A DNA stretch of 17,759 bases from positions 4,842-22,600 of the forward strand of contig PMYJ01000253.1 of NCBI GenBank assembly GCA_003170875.1, in the 5' to 3' direction. The notes beneath the pieces are model-generated. The model did not search any database and was not told the DNA's origin. It saw only the letters and a program-made list of their open reading frames with translations. The position numbers were made by a program, and so were the translations under genes. Source of the stretch: Candidatus Dormiibacterota bacterium. Its GTDB lineage: Bacteria > Chloroflexota > Dormibacteria > Aeolococcales > Aeolococcaceae. Positions 5,709-12,440 of the stretch are shown here, in pieces (position 1 is the stretch's first letter; each line of letters starts with the position of its first letter).

Positions 5709-6719
5709 CGCACCCTGGGGCGCGTGCGCTGCTTCCGGCGCGATGTCGCCCGTCTCCAGGTTGACCAGGTGGCCGATGACGATGATCTGGCCGACGCAGA
5801 AGAAGAAGGTGAGCAGCAAGGGGAGGGCAAGGAGCAGGGCGGCGCTGCCGTTGTCCGAGGTTGACCGGAGGTAGATCGGGAAGATCAGCGTCAGCGCCTC
5901 CAGGAGAGCGCCGGCGGAGAGGGCGCCGGTCAGCACGTGGACGAGCCGCTGACGGCGGTTCGGGACGAAGCCGTAGACGACGATGAAGAGCAGGGTCGCG
6001 AGCACCGTGCCGGCGACGAACTGAACCACGTAGAGGGCGATGCGGGGGCCGCCCGTCGCGGTGACGATGCCGGGCAGGCTGACCAGTGAGGTGGGCAGGT
6101 GCTTGGCGGGGACCGAGAGGAGCGCCGAGGACACCAGCACCGGGATCAGCAGCAAGGAGAAGACGACGGTCATCCCCACGGCTCTCGCCCGCCGCCGGAG
6201 GAACCTGCGCGGCTCGACACCCGAGAGGGTGCTGAGACCGCAGTCGACGCAGCTGAAGAGCGACGAGCCGCACCAGAGCAGGCCGGCGAAGCTGAGCAGG
6301 CCGAGAAGCCAGGACTTCTTGCGGATGCTGTCGAGGACGGTGAGGACCCGCCGCGGCTCGACGTGGAACAGGATCGCCATCTCCCGAGCGAGGTAGAGCT
6401 CGAAGCTCTGGGCGTTGAACAGCAGCGCCATCGCCGTGGCTAGCACGAGCAGGATGGGGATGAAGGCAAAGAGGGCGTTCCACGCCATGTTGGTCGCCCA
6501 GTGGCCGGCGTTGGCGGCGGCATACCGGCGGACGACCCTCACCACCAGGGACCGTCGCAGGCGTGAGAACTTCGGCACGTTCCGGCCGAGGCGCGTGGAC
6601 AGGCGCCCCCTGTCGGGCGCGGCAAGGACCGCTTGCTGATCGGCTACGTCGGCGACCACCTTCCCGTCTCCCTGAGCCGGGCGTAGAGGGACGTCACCGC
6701 CCGCGGAAGAGTGGTTCAC
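5694..6719 (-). CDS. YihY/BrkB family inner-membrane protein
   Basis: 341 residues. The family (formerly mislabelled RNase BN) consists of polytopic membrane proteins of uncertain function, sometimes linked to envelope permeability or serum resistance. Visible features: a basic region LRRSLVVRVVRRYAAANAGHWATNMAWNALFAFIPILL, corresponding to the family's arginine-rich lead-in and its x-AWNALFAFIPILL helix. About six hydrophobic helices follow (near 68-90, 113-135, 160-182, 207-232, 241-266 and 273-299). GALSAGALLEALTLIFPIYL and NGSAALLLALPLLLTFFFCVGQIIVIGHLVN match the conserved C-terminal half. The GTG at 6719 is the first possible start but lacks a ribosome site, and the first ~50 residues are unconserved, so the real start may be further in. 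It probably forms a single-gene transcript. Confidence 0.82.
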   Translation of the reverse strand: MNHSSAGGDVPLRPAQGDGKVVADVADQQAVLAAPDRGRLSTRLGRNVPKFSRLRRSLVVRVVRRYAAANAGHWATNMAWNALFAFIPILLVLATAMALLFNAQSFELYLAREMAILFHVEPRRVLTVLDSIRKKSWLLGLLSFAGLLWCGSSLFSCVDCGLSTLSGVEPRRFLRRRARAVGMTVVFSLLLIPVLVSSALLSVPAKHLPTSLVSLPGIVTATGGPRIALYVVQFVAGTVLATLLFIVVYGFVPNRRQRLVHVLTGALSAGALLEALTLIFPIYLRSTSDNGSAALLLALPLLLTFFFCVGQIIVIGHLVNLETGDIAPEAAHAPQGALTRT

Positions 6720-7195
6720 GGCGTTGCCGGTCAGGGTAGCGAAGATGCGGAGCAGCCCGCTCCGATCTCACAGCACCAGCGTCGGGTCGAGGCCGCGGTT
6801 CAGGACCAGTCGACCAGAGACGCGGCGACGAGGGTCGGAGCAGCCGGCGCGTCGCCTCCAGGCCCCAGGTGTTAGCGCTCACGGAAACCACTCGAACGCT
6901 CACGAAGGTGTCACTGGCTACTAGAGCCCGGGACCGTGGGCGAGAGGTGCGACCCGCGGGCGAACGAGACCGCGTTACGTTCCGGTCCGTGCAGAGCGTC
7001 CGCCTCCTCACTCCTTCCCCCGGCCAGGGCGACCCGCCTCGGGCACCGCCCGTTGCGCGTCACCAGTCGATCGTGCCTGGAGCGGCGCACAACCGCGAGA
7101 CTAGGGATCATTCCGAGAATGAGTACTGATCCCCGCAGCGGCGAGGCTTTGGGCGTGGCCGGGAATCCCAGCACTGAACTGAACTCATCCGGCTG
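6720..7195. other. Stretch without a supported gene, left of the tRNA fragment
   Basis: ORFs here are short and lack protein character. The one distinct element is a nested palindrome at 7104-7132: outer arms GGGATCA (7104-7110) and TGATCCC (7126-7132), inner arms TCATTC (7108-7113) and GAATGA (7117-7122) around CGA. The remainder looks non-coding and must include the upstream region of the yihY-like gene. Confidence 0.5.
7104..7132. promoter_or_regulatory. Nested palindrome, possible operator
   Basis: An inner perfect 6-bp inverted repeat with 3-base spacer (7108-7122) lies within a 7-bp outer repeat (7104-7110 with 7126-7132); the two arms share three bases on the left. The compact spacing looks more like a protein-binding site than a terminator. 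No gene starts close by, so the target is unknown. Confidence 0.3.
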
Positions 7196-7237
7196 TCGGG
7201 GAGCGGGGACTCGAACCCCGGACCCCCTGGTCCCCAG
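7196..7237 (-). tRNA. 3' half of tRNA-Pro(GGG): partial gene, probable att remnant
   Basis: Read on the minus strand, 7237 to 7196 gives in order: anticodon loop CTGGGGA (anticodon GGG), 3' anticodon stem CCAGG, variable loop GGGTC, T-arm CGGGG-TTCGAGT-CCCCG with perfect pairing, 3' acceptor strand CTCCCCG, and discriminator A. This is exactly standard positions 32-73, 42 bases. The predicted 5' acceptor CGGGGAG would give C1-G72, the bacterial tRNA-Pro type. No D-arm, no 5' acceptor and no pairing anticodon stem strand (expected CCTGG) lie upstream. It cannot be a working tRNA. A break precisely in the anticodon loop is typical of tyrosine-integrase attachment sites. Confidence 0.75.
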
Positions 7238-7263
7238 ACTGAATTTTAGTCGAGTCCGGAAAC

Positions 7264-7313
7264 TGGAATTGCCTGGAATCGCCTGGACATGGCTGGACTT
7301 GGTTGGACACAGC
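7264..7313 (+). repeat. Five tandem 10-bp repeats (TGGA-type)
   Basis: Five consecutive decamers begin TGGA: TGGAATTGCC, TGGAATCGCC, TGGACATGGC, TGGACTTGGT and TGGACACAGC, at 7264, 7274, 7284, 7294 and 7304. The first two differ at one base, and the later ones diverge after TGGAC. One repeat equals about one helical turn, so a protein would see each copy on the same DNA face. They lie 26 bases from the tRNA fragment, on the presumed element side, where integrase or excisionase arm sites usually lie. Confidence 0.7.
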
Positions 7314-7552
7314 GCCGACTTCCCCTCCTCCATGAGAGGCAGGGCACGTCAGAGCTCCCAGCATCTCCCGGGGCGGCTTACCCGTGGTCAAAGCAGCGCC
7401 AGGAAGGCCGCCGGCGAGAGCACAGAAGGGGAAACCGCGGTGAGAGTGGTGAGGTCCTGGTCGCGCCTAAAGTGCGAAGCCCCGCTTCTTAGAACCCCGC
7501 GCCCCCTCGCATCGGTGGCAGCGCCGCGTGAAGCTCCCCCGCTCAGGGACGC
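7314..7552. other. Short stretch without a gene, with a possible terminator for the thiamine-diphosphate enzyme
   Basis: No convincing coding frame. On the minus strand, GAAGC-GGG-GCTTC (7488-7476) lies about 65 bases after the stop of the gene ending at 7553 and is followed by GCACTTTAGG. The stem is short and the T-run minimal, so it is only a weak terminator candidate. Confidence 0.35.
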
Positions 7553-9250
7553 CTACATGATCCCCACTGCCATCATCGCCCGGAGCAGCGCCGAGAGCAC
7601 GTCGGGGTCGGTGCGGACGTCGATGAGCGCTGGCACGCCAGCACTGGCAGCGCGCTCCAGCGCCGGCCGGAGATCGGCGAGATGCTCGACGCGCTCGCCG
7701 CGGCAGCCGAGGGACTCCGCGAGGAGGTCGTAGCGGGCGTCGGCGAGGGCGCTGACAACCTCCCGGCCGAACAGCTCCCGCTGTTCGTGCCGGACGTCCC
7801 CCCAGCCGCCGTTATTGGCGACGACCACGATGACCGGCAGGTGGTGGCGTGCTGCGGTCTCCATCTCCATCGCGCTCATGCCGAAGGCGCCGTCGCCGGT
7901 GATCAGCACCACCGGCTCCTCCGGCCGGGCCACCTTCGCGGCCAGGGCGAAGGGGAGACCGACTCCCAGCGTCCCGAGGGCGGTCGTGGTGGTGAGCATC
8001 CGGCCCGGCCGCTCAGCGTCGGTGTAGGCGAGCGCCCAGGTGAGGATGTCGCCGCCGTCGGCCACCAGGGTGGACGCCCCGCCCCAGGCCTCGCGAGCGA
8101 AGGCGGCGACCTCGCGCACCAGCGCCCCGGGGTGCACCAGCGTTCCCGTGTAGTCGTCGACCTGCTGGTCCCACTCCTGCCGGGAGGTGCCGACCAGCTC
8201 GCGACCGAGCTCCAGCCACGCCGTGCCGGAGCCGCTGCGCAGCCCGCTCGCGGTCATCTGGGTCATCACCTCGCGGATGTCGCCCAGCACCGCGATGTCC
8301 GCGCGCCGGCTGCCGCCCACCTGATCGGAGGAGATGTCGACCTGGATGAGCGTCTGGTCTTCGCGGAAGAGCGGATGGCCGCCGTAGACGAGGTTGCCGT
8401 TGAAGGCGCTGCCCAGGATCAGCACGCAGTCGGAGGAGAACACCGCCCTGCCGCCGTGGACCAGCGAGCCGAGGCACCAGGGGTGGCCGTCCGGGATCAG
8501 GCCGCGCGCCGCGCTGGTGGTGGTGACCGGGATCTCGGCGGCGCTGCAGAAGGCGGCGATCGCCTCTCCGGCGCCGGACCAGAAGGCACCGCCACCGGCC
8601 AGCACCATCGGCCGGGTCGCGGCCTTGAGCGCGTCAAGCGCCCGCCCCAGCTCGACCGGCGAGGCCGCCGACCGGGTCGGCGACGCCGGGAATCCCCAGT
8701 GTCCCGCAGCCGGATCCAGCCGGGCCTGGAAGATGTCGTGCGGCACCTCGAGATAGACGGCCCCGGGGCGCCCGCTCACCGCCTGGTGGAAGGCCTCGTC
8801 GGTGAGGCGCTGGAGATTCTGGGCGTCGTAGACGACCGCCCGCCACTTCGCGAGCGTGGCGAGCATCCCCTCCTGGTCGATGTCCTGAACCGTTCCCCGG
8901 CCGCGGCGGTCGAGGGCGGTGCGGCCGCCGACCATGATCAGAGGGACGTTCCAAGTGGCGGCGTCCGCGAATCCGGTGAGCGCGTTGGTGAAGCCAGGCC
9001 CGGCGGTGACCGCGGCGACACCGGGGCGGCCGGTGGCGAGCGCGAAGCCCTCGGCCGCCATCGTGACGGTGCCCTCGTGGCGCATGCCGATCATCCGGAC
9101 GCCCGCATCGGCACAGCCGTCGAGCAACTCGAGGATGTGGCCGCCCACCAGGGTGAAGAGCGCCTCCACGCCGTGGACGCGGAGGCGCTCAGCCATCAGG
9201 CGCCCACCGTGAGGCGGGCGGGTGGGGCTCTCAGCCGCGGCCGCCATCAT
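7553..9250 (-). CDS. Thiamine-diphosphate-dependent enzyme, acetolactate synthase/oxalyl-CoA decarboxylase-like
   Basis: 565 residues, full length for the superfamily with its three domains: PYR (about 15-185), central Rossmann-like (about 200-340) and PP (about 375-535). The catalytic glutamate is Glu59 in RHEGTVTMAAEGFALATGRPGV. The Mg-diphosphate motif is GDGAFGMSAMEMETAARHHL running to Asn479/Asn480 (GDG with NN about 26 residues on). The chemistry is probably decarboxylation or ligation of a 2-keto acid or acyl-CoA. No ilvN-type small subunit or ketol-acid reductoisomerase is adjacent, so a housekeeping IlvB is unlikely. RHEG and the GGDGAFG-type motif also occur in oxalyl-CoA decarboxylases and 2-hydroxyacyl-CoA lyases. 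The substrate is not decidable. Start ATG 9250 lies 57 bases after the upstream DUF2156 gene, probably one operon with it and cobQ. Confidence 0.85.
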   Translation of the reverse strand: MMAAAAESPTRPPHGGRLMAERLRVHGVEALFTLVGGHILELLDGCADAGVRMIGMRHEGTVTMAAEGFALATGRPGVAAVTAGPGFTNALTGFADAATWNVPLIMVGGRTALDRRGRGTVQDIDQEGMLATLAKWRAVVYDAQNLQRLTDEAFHQAVSGRPGAVYLEVPHDIFQARLDPAAGHWGFPASPTRSAASPVELGRALDALKAATRPMVLAGGGAFWSGAGEAIAAFCSAAEIPVTTTSAARGLIPDGHPWCLGSLVHGGRAVFSSDCVLILGSAFNGNLVYGGHPLFREDQTLIQVDISSDQVGGSRRADIAVLGDIREVMTQMTASGLRSGSGTAWLELGRELVGTSRQEWDQQVDDYTGTLVHPGALVREVAAFAREAWGGASTLVADGGDILTWALAYTDAERPGRMLTTTTALGTLGVGLPFALAAKVARPEEPVVLITGDGAFGMSAMEMETAARHHLPVIVVVANNGGWGDVRHEQRELFGREVVSALADARYDLLAESLGCRGERVEHLADLRPALERAASAGVPALIDVRTDPDVLSALLRAMMAVGIM

Positions 9251-9307
9251 GCCGGAAGCTTACTGAACCGTCCTGCGCAGACGGGCCGCCAGGGATCCGC
9301 CGGCAAG

Positions 9308-10618
9308 CTAGGGGACGTGGGCCAGCTCCACGGGGAGGAGGGCCGGCGGAGCTGGGGACGGCCGGCTGCCGAGATGGACCCGGGCCAGCGCGGCCAGGAC
9401 AAGGAGCGACGACGGGCCCCGCGGCAGCACGAGGTCCCGGCTCTCCCAGTGGGTGGCGAACTTCGCCTTGAAGTGGGAGAGCCCCCGATAGCTGTAGCCG
9501 CGTCGGCCGCGGCGGTAGAGGCTGGCACGGGCACGGCGGACCAGCCGGCCGTCGGGAGCGTCGCCGAGGCTTTCCCGAAAGGCCACGGCGCCCAGCGACA
9601 CCCGCCGTAGGCCGAGGGCCCGAGCCGCCTCGATGGCGGCCACGACGCAGAGGTCCACCGCGCCATGGGCTGCATCGGACCGCCACCGGCCGAGGTCGAG
9701 CGCGATCCCGTCGTCGCCCACCCGAACCCACGAGCAGAAGGCGTGAAGGCGCCCCTCCCGGTCGCGAGCGACCGTGTACCAGGTCTCGGTGTCGACCGCC
9801 TCGCCGAGCCGGCCCAGTGAGAAGCCGATCTCGCGCCCGCCGCGCCGGCTGAGCCAGGCGGTGGAGACCGACGCCGCCTCTGCCCAGAAGGGGTCCGAGG
9901 GCGGGGGCCCGGCCAGCGTCGCGGACTCCAGGCCTGCGCGCCGAGCCCGAGCCACGTCGTGCCGCGCGTCAGCGCGCGCGGGGGTTCGGAGGTCGAACGC
10001 GGCGATGTCGACCACCGCTTCCTCGCCGAACTTGACGACACGGAGGCCGAGGTCGCGGTAGAGGCCCCGGAGCGAGGCGTCGGTCTGGAAGAAGCAGGGG
10101 ACCCGCCTCCGCGCGGTGCAGAGGGCGAGGAACGCGCCGGACACCCCGGCCCGGTCCGTCCCCCGGGCAAGCGGATCGCCGGCCGCCACCGCCACTCCCC
10201 AGCGGACCTGGTAGCTGACGGCTCCAGCCGGGCTGATCAGGCAGCTCTTGGGACCGCTCCCGGCGAAGCAGGACATGTGGGTCCGGCCGTGGAGGAGACG
10301 GAGCCGTTCGATATCCGCGGGGTCGCCGGGCGGGGCGGTGGGGCTCCCGGTCGTGGCTCGGACAGCCAGCGCCGCGGCCGCACCGACCATCGCGACCAGT
10401 GCCACCGCGAGCAGGGCCAGGTTCTCCGGCTTGGCCATGATCAGCACCCCGGTGAGCACCGCCACCAACGCGGCCACCATGAGCGGCCGCGAGCGCAGCG
10501 CACTCCCAGCGGCGGCTGCGAGGAGGCCGAAGGCCACCACGACCGGCCCCAGCGCGTGGCCGAGGAGCATGGGATGCTGGGCCGCCAGGAGCGCCACCGG
10601 CTGGAGGACCTCGGTCAC
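9308..10618 (-). CDS. DUF2156 (MprF C-terminal-type) membrane protein, putative phosphatidylglycerol aminoacyltransferase
   Basis: 436 residues. The C-terminal DUF2156 (tandem GNAT-like) domain resembles lysyl-phosphatidylglycerol synthases, which transfer an amino acid from aminoacyl-tRNA to membrane lipid and lower the cell's negative charge. Seen: three hydrophobic helices in the first ~100 residues (AQHPMLLGHALGPVVVAF onward), then SCFAGSGPKSCLISPAGAVSY, GVAVAAGDPL, PCFFQTDASLRGLYRDLGLRVVKFGEEAVVDI, and the late RRGYSYRGLSHFKAKFATHWESRDLVLP. The large flippase half of complete MprF is missing. The GTG at 10618 is the first in-frame start after cobQ ends at 10675; the open frame further upstream is only a shadow of cobQ. 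No clear ribosome site is visible. The 57-base gap to cobQ suggests co-transcription. The amino acid specificity is unknown. Confidence 0.8.
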   Translation of the reverse strand: MTEVLQPVALLAAQHPMLLGHALGPVVVAFGLLAAAAGSALRSRPLMVAALVAVLTGVLIMAKPENLALLAVALVAMVGAAAALAVRATTGSPTAPPGDPADIERLRLLHGRTHMSCFAGSGPKSCLISPAGAVSYQVRWGVAVAAGDPLARGTDRAGVSGAFLALCTARRRVPCFFQTDASLRGLYRDLGLRVVKFGEEAVVDIAAFDLRTPARADARHDVARARRAGLESATLAGPPPSDPFWAEAASVSTAWLSRRGGREIGFSLGRLGEAVDTETWYTVARDREGRLHAFCSWVRVGDDGIALDLGRWRSDAAHGAVDLCVVAAIEAARALGLRRVSLGAVAFRESLGDAPDGRLVRRARASLYRRGRRGYSYRGLSHFKAKFATHWESRDLVLPRGPSSLLVLAALARVHLGSRPSPAPPALLPVELAHVP

Positions 10619-10674
10619 CGGGCCATTGTCGAGCCCCGACCTGGGCTCGCGAGCGAGCGTTTCCTGCTCTCGCG

Positions 10675-12132
10675 CTACGGTGCCAGGCCGCAGCCCGCCA
10701 AATGCAGCACCACGTCCATGTCCAGGTGCCGGTCGACCAGGTCGGCCAAGCCGTCGAGCACCTGGGTGAGAGGGCGCGGCGACTCCCGGCCGACGAGCGC
10801 CATGAGCACCTTCGGATCTTCCGCCAATCCGTGCAGGTACACGGCCAGGATGGAACCGCCCACCAATCCCGACCCGTCGGTGAACGCCGGGGCGAGAGGC
10901 GGCCGGCCGCGCGTCTGCCCGAAGTGGACCTCGTAGCCCTCCACGCAAAGGCCCGCCAGGTCAGCCCATGGCGCCGGGAGATCAGCTCGAAACTGACAGG
11001 ATGGCCGACCGACCCACTTGGTGGGCCCGAGAGATGTGGTGGCCGGCAGCAGACCCAGGCCCCGCGACGTCCCGCCACCCTCGACGCCGTGGGGGTCCTC
11101 TACGACCTCGCCGAGAATCTGGGCACCCCCGCAGACAGCCAGGAGCCGCACGCCTCGACGGTGGGCCGAGAGGATGGCGGCATCCACTCCGGTCGTCCGC
11201 ATCCAGGCCAGGTCGGTCATGGGGAGCTTGGATCCGGGCAGCACCACGAGCTCGGCGTCGGCGAGGTCTGCCGGTTTGGTGGCCCATCGGCAGTCGCTCG
11301 CCTCGCGCAGCTGCCACCACTCGTCAAGGTTCGAGGCAGCTGGCCCCCGGACGATGCGGACCCGCCGCCCGGAGCCACTGGACGGCCCGGGAGCGGCACC
11401 GTCCTCGTCGGGCAGCCCATGGTCGACCATCGGCACCACGCCGAGGGTGGGCACGCCGGTCTTCTGCTCGAGGATGGCGGGGCCCGGATCGAGAAGCGCT
11501 GGATCGCCCCGGAAGCGGTTGAGGACGAAACCGGCGACGCGCCGGCGATCGATCGGATCGAGCAGCGCCCAGGTGCCGTAGAGATGGGCGAAGGCACCGC
11601 CGCGATCGATGTCGCAGACGATCAGCATCGGTGCGTCGGCGTGGCGGCCGATGCGGAGATTGGCCAGGTCGACACCGGCCAGGTTCACCTCCGCCGGGCT
11701 TCCCGCTCCCTCCAGCACCACGATGTCGGTGTCGCCCGCCACACGGTCGTAGGCGTCGCGCACGATCTCCCAGAGGTACGGTGCCCGCTCCCGCCAGGGC
11801 ATCTCGGTCAGCACCCGGTCGACCTGGCCCAGCACGACCACCTGGCTCCGGATGTCTGCCTCGGGCTTGAGCAGGATTGGGTTGTGGTCGACAGACGGGG
11901 TCACTCCGGCGGCAAGAGCCTGGAAGTACTGGGCGGCCCCAATCTCGCCGCCCTGAACCACCCGGGCGTTGTTGGACATGTTCTGGGCCTTGAACGGTGC
12001 GACGCGAAAGCCGCGGCGGCGAAGCGAGGCGCACAACCCCGTCGCCAGCACGCTCTTGCCAGCCCAACTCGACGTTCCGGCAACCATGAGCGCCCCCACG
12101 CAGCGATTCTGCACCTCAGTGGACCGGTCCAC
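10675..12132 (-). CDS. cobQ: Cobyric acid synthase (glutamine-hydrolysing)
   Basis: CobQ amidates the b, d, e and g carboxyls of adenosylcobyrinic acid a,c-diamide with glutamine and ATP, late in cobalamin synthesis. About 485 residues, the normal length. The synthetase half starts with the P-loop LMVAGTSSWAGKS and carries APFKAQNMSNN and NPILLKPEAD, all CobQ hallmarks; VVLEGAGSPAEVNL and CDIDRGGAFAHLYGT follow. The glutaminase half has LLAVCGGAQILG (nucleophile Cys), CVEGYEVHFG and VYLHGL (catalytic His). The usual Asp or Asn in the P-loop (GTSSDAGKS) is Trp here. The start is uncertain: GTG 12132 is the longest plausible; GTG 12114, GTG 12099 and ATG 12087 are alternatives. It is divergent from the B12 riboswitch-metE unit and is the first gene of the run leading to the DUF2156 and thiamine-diphosphate genes. 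No other cobalamin synthesis gene is in the window. Confidence 0.92.
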   Translation of the reverse strand: MDRSTEVQNRCVGALMVAGTSSWAGKSVLATGLCASLRRRGFRVAPFKAQNMSNNARVVQGGEIGAAQYFQALAAGVTPSVDHNPILLKPEADIRSQVVVLGQVDRVLTEMPWRERAPYLWEIVRDAYDRVAGDTDIVVLEGAGSPAEVNLAGVDLANLRIGRHADAPMLIVCDIDRGGAFAHLYGTWALLDPIDRRRVAGFVLNRFRGDPALLDPGPAILEQKTGVPTLGVVPMVDHGLPDEDGAAPGPSSGSGRRVRIVRGPAASNLDEWWQLREASDCRWATKPADLADAELVVLPGSKLPMTDLAWMRTTGVDAAILSAHRRGVRLLAVCGGAQILGEVVEDPHGVEGGGTSRGLGLLPATTSLGPTKWVGRPSCQFRADLPAPWADLAGLCVEGYEVHFGQTRGRPPLAPAFTDGSGLVGGSILAVYLHGLAEDPKVLMALVGRESPRPLTQVLDGLADLVDRHLDMDVVLHLAGCGLAP

Positions 12133-12197
12133 GAGCCACCACTTTGGATCAGGTCGACCCTGCCTTCCAGAGGCCTCTGTCCTCGATCCTCGTGGTT

Positions 12198-12206
12198 TGG
12201 TATGGT
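12198..12206 (+). promoter_or_regulatory. Candidate extended -10 promoter of the riboswitch-metE transcript
   Basis: TGG followed by TATGGT (12201-12206) forms an extended -10 element. A start about 7 bases downstream would be at 12213, immediately before the first base of the outer riboswitch stem at 12214. No strong -35 is seen, which an extended -10 can tolerate. Confidence 0.4.
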
Positions 12207-12213
12207 CGTCTAT

Positions 12214-12389
12214 GAGCCGGAGCCAGCTGAGGAGCTGACCCAGGGAACCCGGTATGAATCCGGGGCTGACGCGCAGCGGTATGGGTGACGAGCAGGCAGC
12301 GTCCACTGGACCAGGTGGGTCCGGGAAGGAGCCTGTGAGGATGACCCCGAGCCCGAAAACCTGCCGGCTCCCCCGCCCATAACGCGGGG
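12214..12389 (+). ncRNA. Cobalamin riboswitch (metE leader)
   Basis: The B12-box core is clear: AGGGAA at 12242-12247, the CCGG-TATGAAT-CCGG hairpin, GCTGACGCGCAGCGGTA from 12265, and near the end CCGAAAACCTGCC (12353-12365). An outer stem closes the aptamer: GAGCCGG (12214-12220) with CCGGCTC (12364-12370). Downstream, CCCCG (12371-12375) and CGGGG (12385-12389) form the P13-type hairpin. Its loop contains CCCATA (12376-12381), the exact complement of TATGGG (12280-12285) in the L5 region, the regulatory kissing-loop contact. It lies 5' of metE, so cobalamin binding is expected to switch off the B12-independent enzyme. The alternative pairing CTGCCG (12361-12366) with CGGCAG (12392-12397) competes with the outer stem. 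Confidence 0.92.
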
Positions 12390-12400
12390 AACGGCAGACC

Positions 12401-12422
12401 GCGGCCTCGCGACACAGGCCGC
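12401..12422 (+). promoter_or_regulatory. Hairpin next to the metE ribosome site
   Basis: GCGGCCT (12401-12407) and AGGCCGC (12416-12422) form a perfect 7-bp stem, ending 4 bases before the strong GGAGGTGAT ribosome site (12427-12435). A mini-stem CACC-GGA-GGTG (12423-12433) would bury that site. These are plausible parts of the riboswitch expression platform; lack of a T-run favours control of translation over termination. Confidence 0.4.
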
Positions 12423-12440
12423 CACCGGAGGTGATCCACC

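Noticed and set aside
7196..7260. Complete functional tRNA
   Set aside because: No 5' acceptor, D-arm or pairing anticodon-stem strand is found upstream of the conserved 3' half.
7264..7313. CRISPR array
   Set aside because: The unit is 10 bp with no spacers and there are no cas genes.
7682..9610. 642-residue plus-strand frame, longer than the opposing gene
   Set aside because: It is the antisense shadow of the thiamine-diphosphate enzyme and part of the DUF2156 gene; it is rich in Gly/Arg/His with no domain, while the minus strand shows conserved catalytic motifs.
10702..12288. 528-residue plus-strand frame
   Set aside because: Antisense to cobQ, whose motifs are unmistakable; the frame also runs into the riboswitch.
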